Below are positions 62,838 to 64,000 of a stretch of 64,000 bases of DNA, piece after piece. The notes beneath the pieces are model-generated. The model did not search any database, was not told the DNA's origin, and saw only the letters and a list, made by a program, of their open reading frames with translations. Within the stretch, counting starts at the first letter, position 1. Each line of letters begins with the position of its first letter. The stretch comes from Chitinophaga costaii (GTDB lineage Bacteria; Bacteroidota; Bacteroidia; Chitinophagales; Chitinophagaceae), in assembly GCF_900094705.1 (NCBI RefSeq), contig NZ_FMAR01000013.1:62001-126000 (forward strand), written 5' to 3'. Both the position numbers and the translations under genes were made by a program.

Positions 62838-62874
62838 AAACTGCAATTGCGATTACATCAGAAATAAGATATCA

Positions 62875-63372
62875 ATGTCCACAAATAATCAAAGCTTATT
62901 AAAGCATACTGGCATTCTCAACCTGGAGGATGCCAGTGTTGTGATGGTATCTACCGAATGGAACGACGCCGTGACCAACGAACTGGTAGCAGGATGCGAA
63001 AGGACGCTCCGCGAAAATAAAGTCACTAAATTGTGCAAGGTAGTAGTACCCGGCGCTTTTGAACTGCCATTTGCGGTAAAGCAATACTGGGAAAGCACCA
63101 AGGGCACCGGCAAGCAGCCCAGCGCTATCATTGCCTTTGGTTGCGTGATCCGGGGCGGTACGCCTCACTTCGAATACGTATGCCAGGCCGTAACAGACGG
63201 GATTCTGCAATTAAACCTGCAACTACCCATTCCCGTTATCTTCGGGGTACTTACGGTCGACAATCAGCAGCAGGCCGATGAGCGTATTGGCGGCATCCAT
63301 GGTCATAAAGGAGAAGAAGCCGCCCTCACCGCTTTAAAGATGGTGTCTTTTTTGCGTAAGCTTGCCAAATAG
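62875..63372 (+). CDS. ribH: 6,7-dimethyl-8-ribityllumazine synthase
   Basis: 165 aa. STEWNDAVTNELVAGCERTL (substrate binding), VVVPGAFELPFAVKQYW, AIIAFGCVIRGGTPHFEYVCQAVTDGI, PVIFGVLTVDNQQQADERIGG with the last-step basic residue region. Forms lumazine for riboflavin synthesis in an icosahedral or pentameric complex. Own promoter box. Confidence 0.96.
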   Translation: MSTNNQSLLKHTGILNLEDASVVMVSTEWNDAVTNELVAGCERTLRENKVTKLCKVVVPGAFELPFAVKQYWESTKGTGKQPSAIIAFGCVIRGGTPHFEYVCQAVTDGILQLNLQLPIPVIFGVLTVDNQQQADERIGGIHGHKGEEAALTALKMVSFLRKLAK

Positions 63373-63411
63373 GCAATGGTTATTTATCATCCACATTAAT
63401 ATTTTTCTCAG

Positions 63412-64000
63412 ATGAACGTCCAGCTTTTTATTCCATGCTTTGTAGACCAGTTGTTTCCGGAAACCGCATTCAATATGGTAAAGGTGTTGGAAAAGCTGGG
63501 GTGTACCGTCAGTTACAATACCGAACAGACCTGCTGCGGCCAGCCCGCTTTTAACGCAGGCTACCAGGATGAGTGCCGCTCTGTGGCCACTAAGTTTGTA
63601 AAAGACTTTACCCCTTATGATTATATAGTAGCCCCCAGTGGCTCTTGCACCGGCTTCGTACGCAACTTTTACGGCAAGTTGTTCGACAACTCTGCTACCC
63701 ACAACGAGGTGAAACAACTGCGTAAAAATTTATATGAATTCACCGAATTCCTGGTAGATATTTTAGGCGTTACAGACCTGGGTGCTACGCTCAATGGCGT
63801 AGGCACCTACCACGATGCCTGCGGCGCGCTGCGCGAATGCGGTATTAAGGAAGGCCCCCGCAAACTGCTGGAAAAGGTGAAAGGGCTGGAACTGCACGAA
63901 ATGACCGATTGCGAAACCTGCTGTGGCTTTGGAGGAACGTTTGCCGTGAAGTTTGAACCCATCTCCATTGGCATGGGCGAGCAAAAAGTACATAATGCAG
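63412..64000 (+). CDS. LutA/YkgE-type Fe-S oxidoreductase subunit, partial
   Basis: Truncated by the right edge (196 codons visible). Two CCG-domain cysteine motifs: EQTCCGQPAFNAGY with APSGSCTGFV, and YHDACGALRECG with DCETCCGFGGTFAVKF. This is the heterodisulfide-reductase-like CCG domain pair of LutA, which with LutB and LutC oxidises L-lactate to pyruvate. The start MNVQLFIPCFVDQLFPE is typical. LutB/LutC would be beyond the window. Confidence 0.9.
   Translation, partial: MNVQLFIPCFVDQLFPETAFNMVKVLEKLGCTVSYNTEQTCCGQPAFNAGYQDECRSVATKFVKDFTPYDYIVAPSGSCTGFVRNFYGKLFDNSATHNEVKQLRKNLYEFTEFLVDILGVTDLGATLNGVGTYHDACGALRECGIKEGPRKLLEKVKGLELHEMTDCETCCGFGGTFAVKFEPISIGMGEQKVHNA

Noticed and set aside
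62640-62874. FMN riboswitch before ribH
   Set aside because: No RFN-element core sequence is visible; only a terminator-like hairpin and a promoter box.

Overview
The window looks like chromosomal DNA of a Bacteroidota member, most likely Chitinophagaceae (Chitinophaga or a close relative). This is inferred from gene content and promoter style, not from a marker search. The signs are an ECF sigma / FecR (with DUF4974) / SusC / SusD unit, Bacteroidota-type families (DUF3276 PUR-alpha, DUF4252, DUF4142, DUF721, DUF1599, BT_3928-like DoxX), recurrent TAnnTTTG -7 boxes before housekeeping genes, and start codons without Shine-Dalgarno sequences. No rRNA, tRNA, CRISPR array, prophage or complete insertion sequence was seen.

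Layout. 1-5.7 kb (minus): glycan or other TonB-dependent uptake unit (ECF sigma, FecR, SusC, start of SusD). 5.8-9.1 kb: NDH-2 divergent from a MarR regulator, then an MFS exporter. 9.2-14.2 kb: a 1455-aa helicase with a C-terminal restriction-type nuclease domain (defence candidate) and a GNAT acetyltransferase. 14.3-18.2 kb: purC, an exonuclease/GIY-YIG fusion, YceI, DUF4142. 18.6-22.3 kb: hybrid histidine kinase facing a small terpene locus (class I terpene synthase and type I IPP isomerase). 22.3-24.3 kb: AT-rich stretch, a broken tetR gene and a nitroreductase. 24.5-31.1 kb: glycosyltransferase, ABC exporter, PUR-alpha protein, pgi, TspO-like protein. 31.3-37 kb: prfB read through a +1 programmed frameshift, pruA, peroxiredoxin, pyrB and pyrR. 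37-42.3 kb: PIG-L deacetylase, a sodium:solute symporter with a tiny overlapping membrane protein, and a secreted protein.

42.4-46.3 kb holds a compact, poorly described set (conserved hypothetical, multi-TM protein, histidine kinase, NarL-type regulator, and a divergent two-domain beta-sandwich protein). 46.5-50 kb: xerD, ndk, nrnA, FKBP lipoprotein. 50.1-56.5 kb: cdaA (c-di-AMP synthase), ABC exporter and folP in one direction; DUF1599, DoxX and a DppB-type permease in the other. 56.9-59.1 kb: ECF sigma, short anti-sigma-like protein, two DUF4252 proteins. 59.2-64 kb: DUF721/DciA-like protein, recF, pdhA, TPR protein, ribH and the start of a LutA-like protein.

Points that stand out: a UAA-containing RF2 frameshift site with a strong internal SD-like element in a phylum whose ribosomes generally hide the anti-SD; two loci of inverted heptamer arrays (AATTATG / CATAATT) that run into stop codons of neighbouring genes; the helicase-nuclease; the terpene pair; an ABC exporter lying between folP and cdaA; and the uncharacterised sensor cluster at 42.4-46.3 kb.
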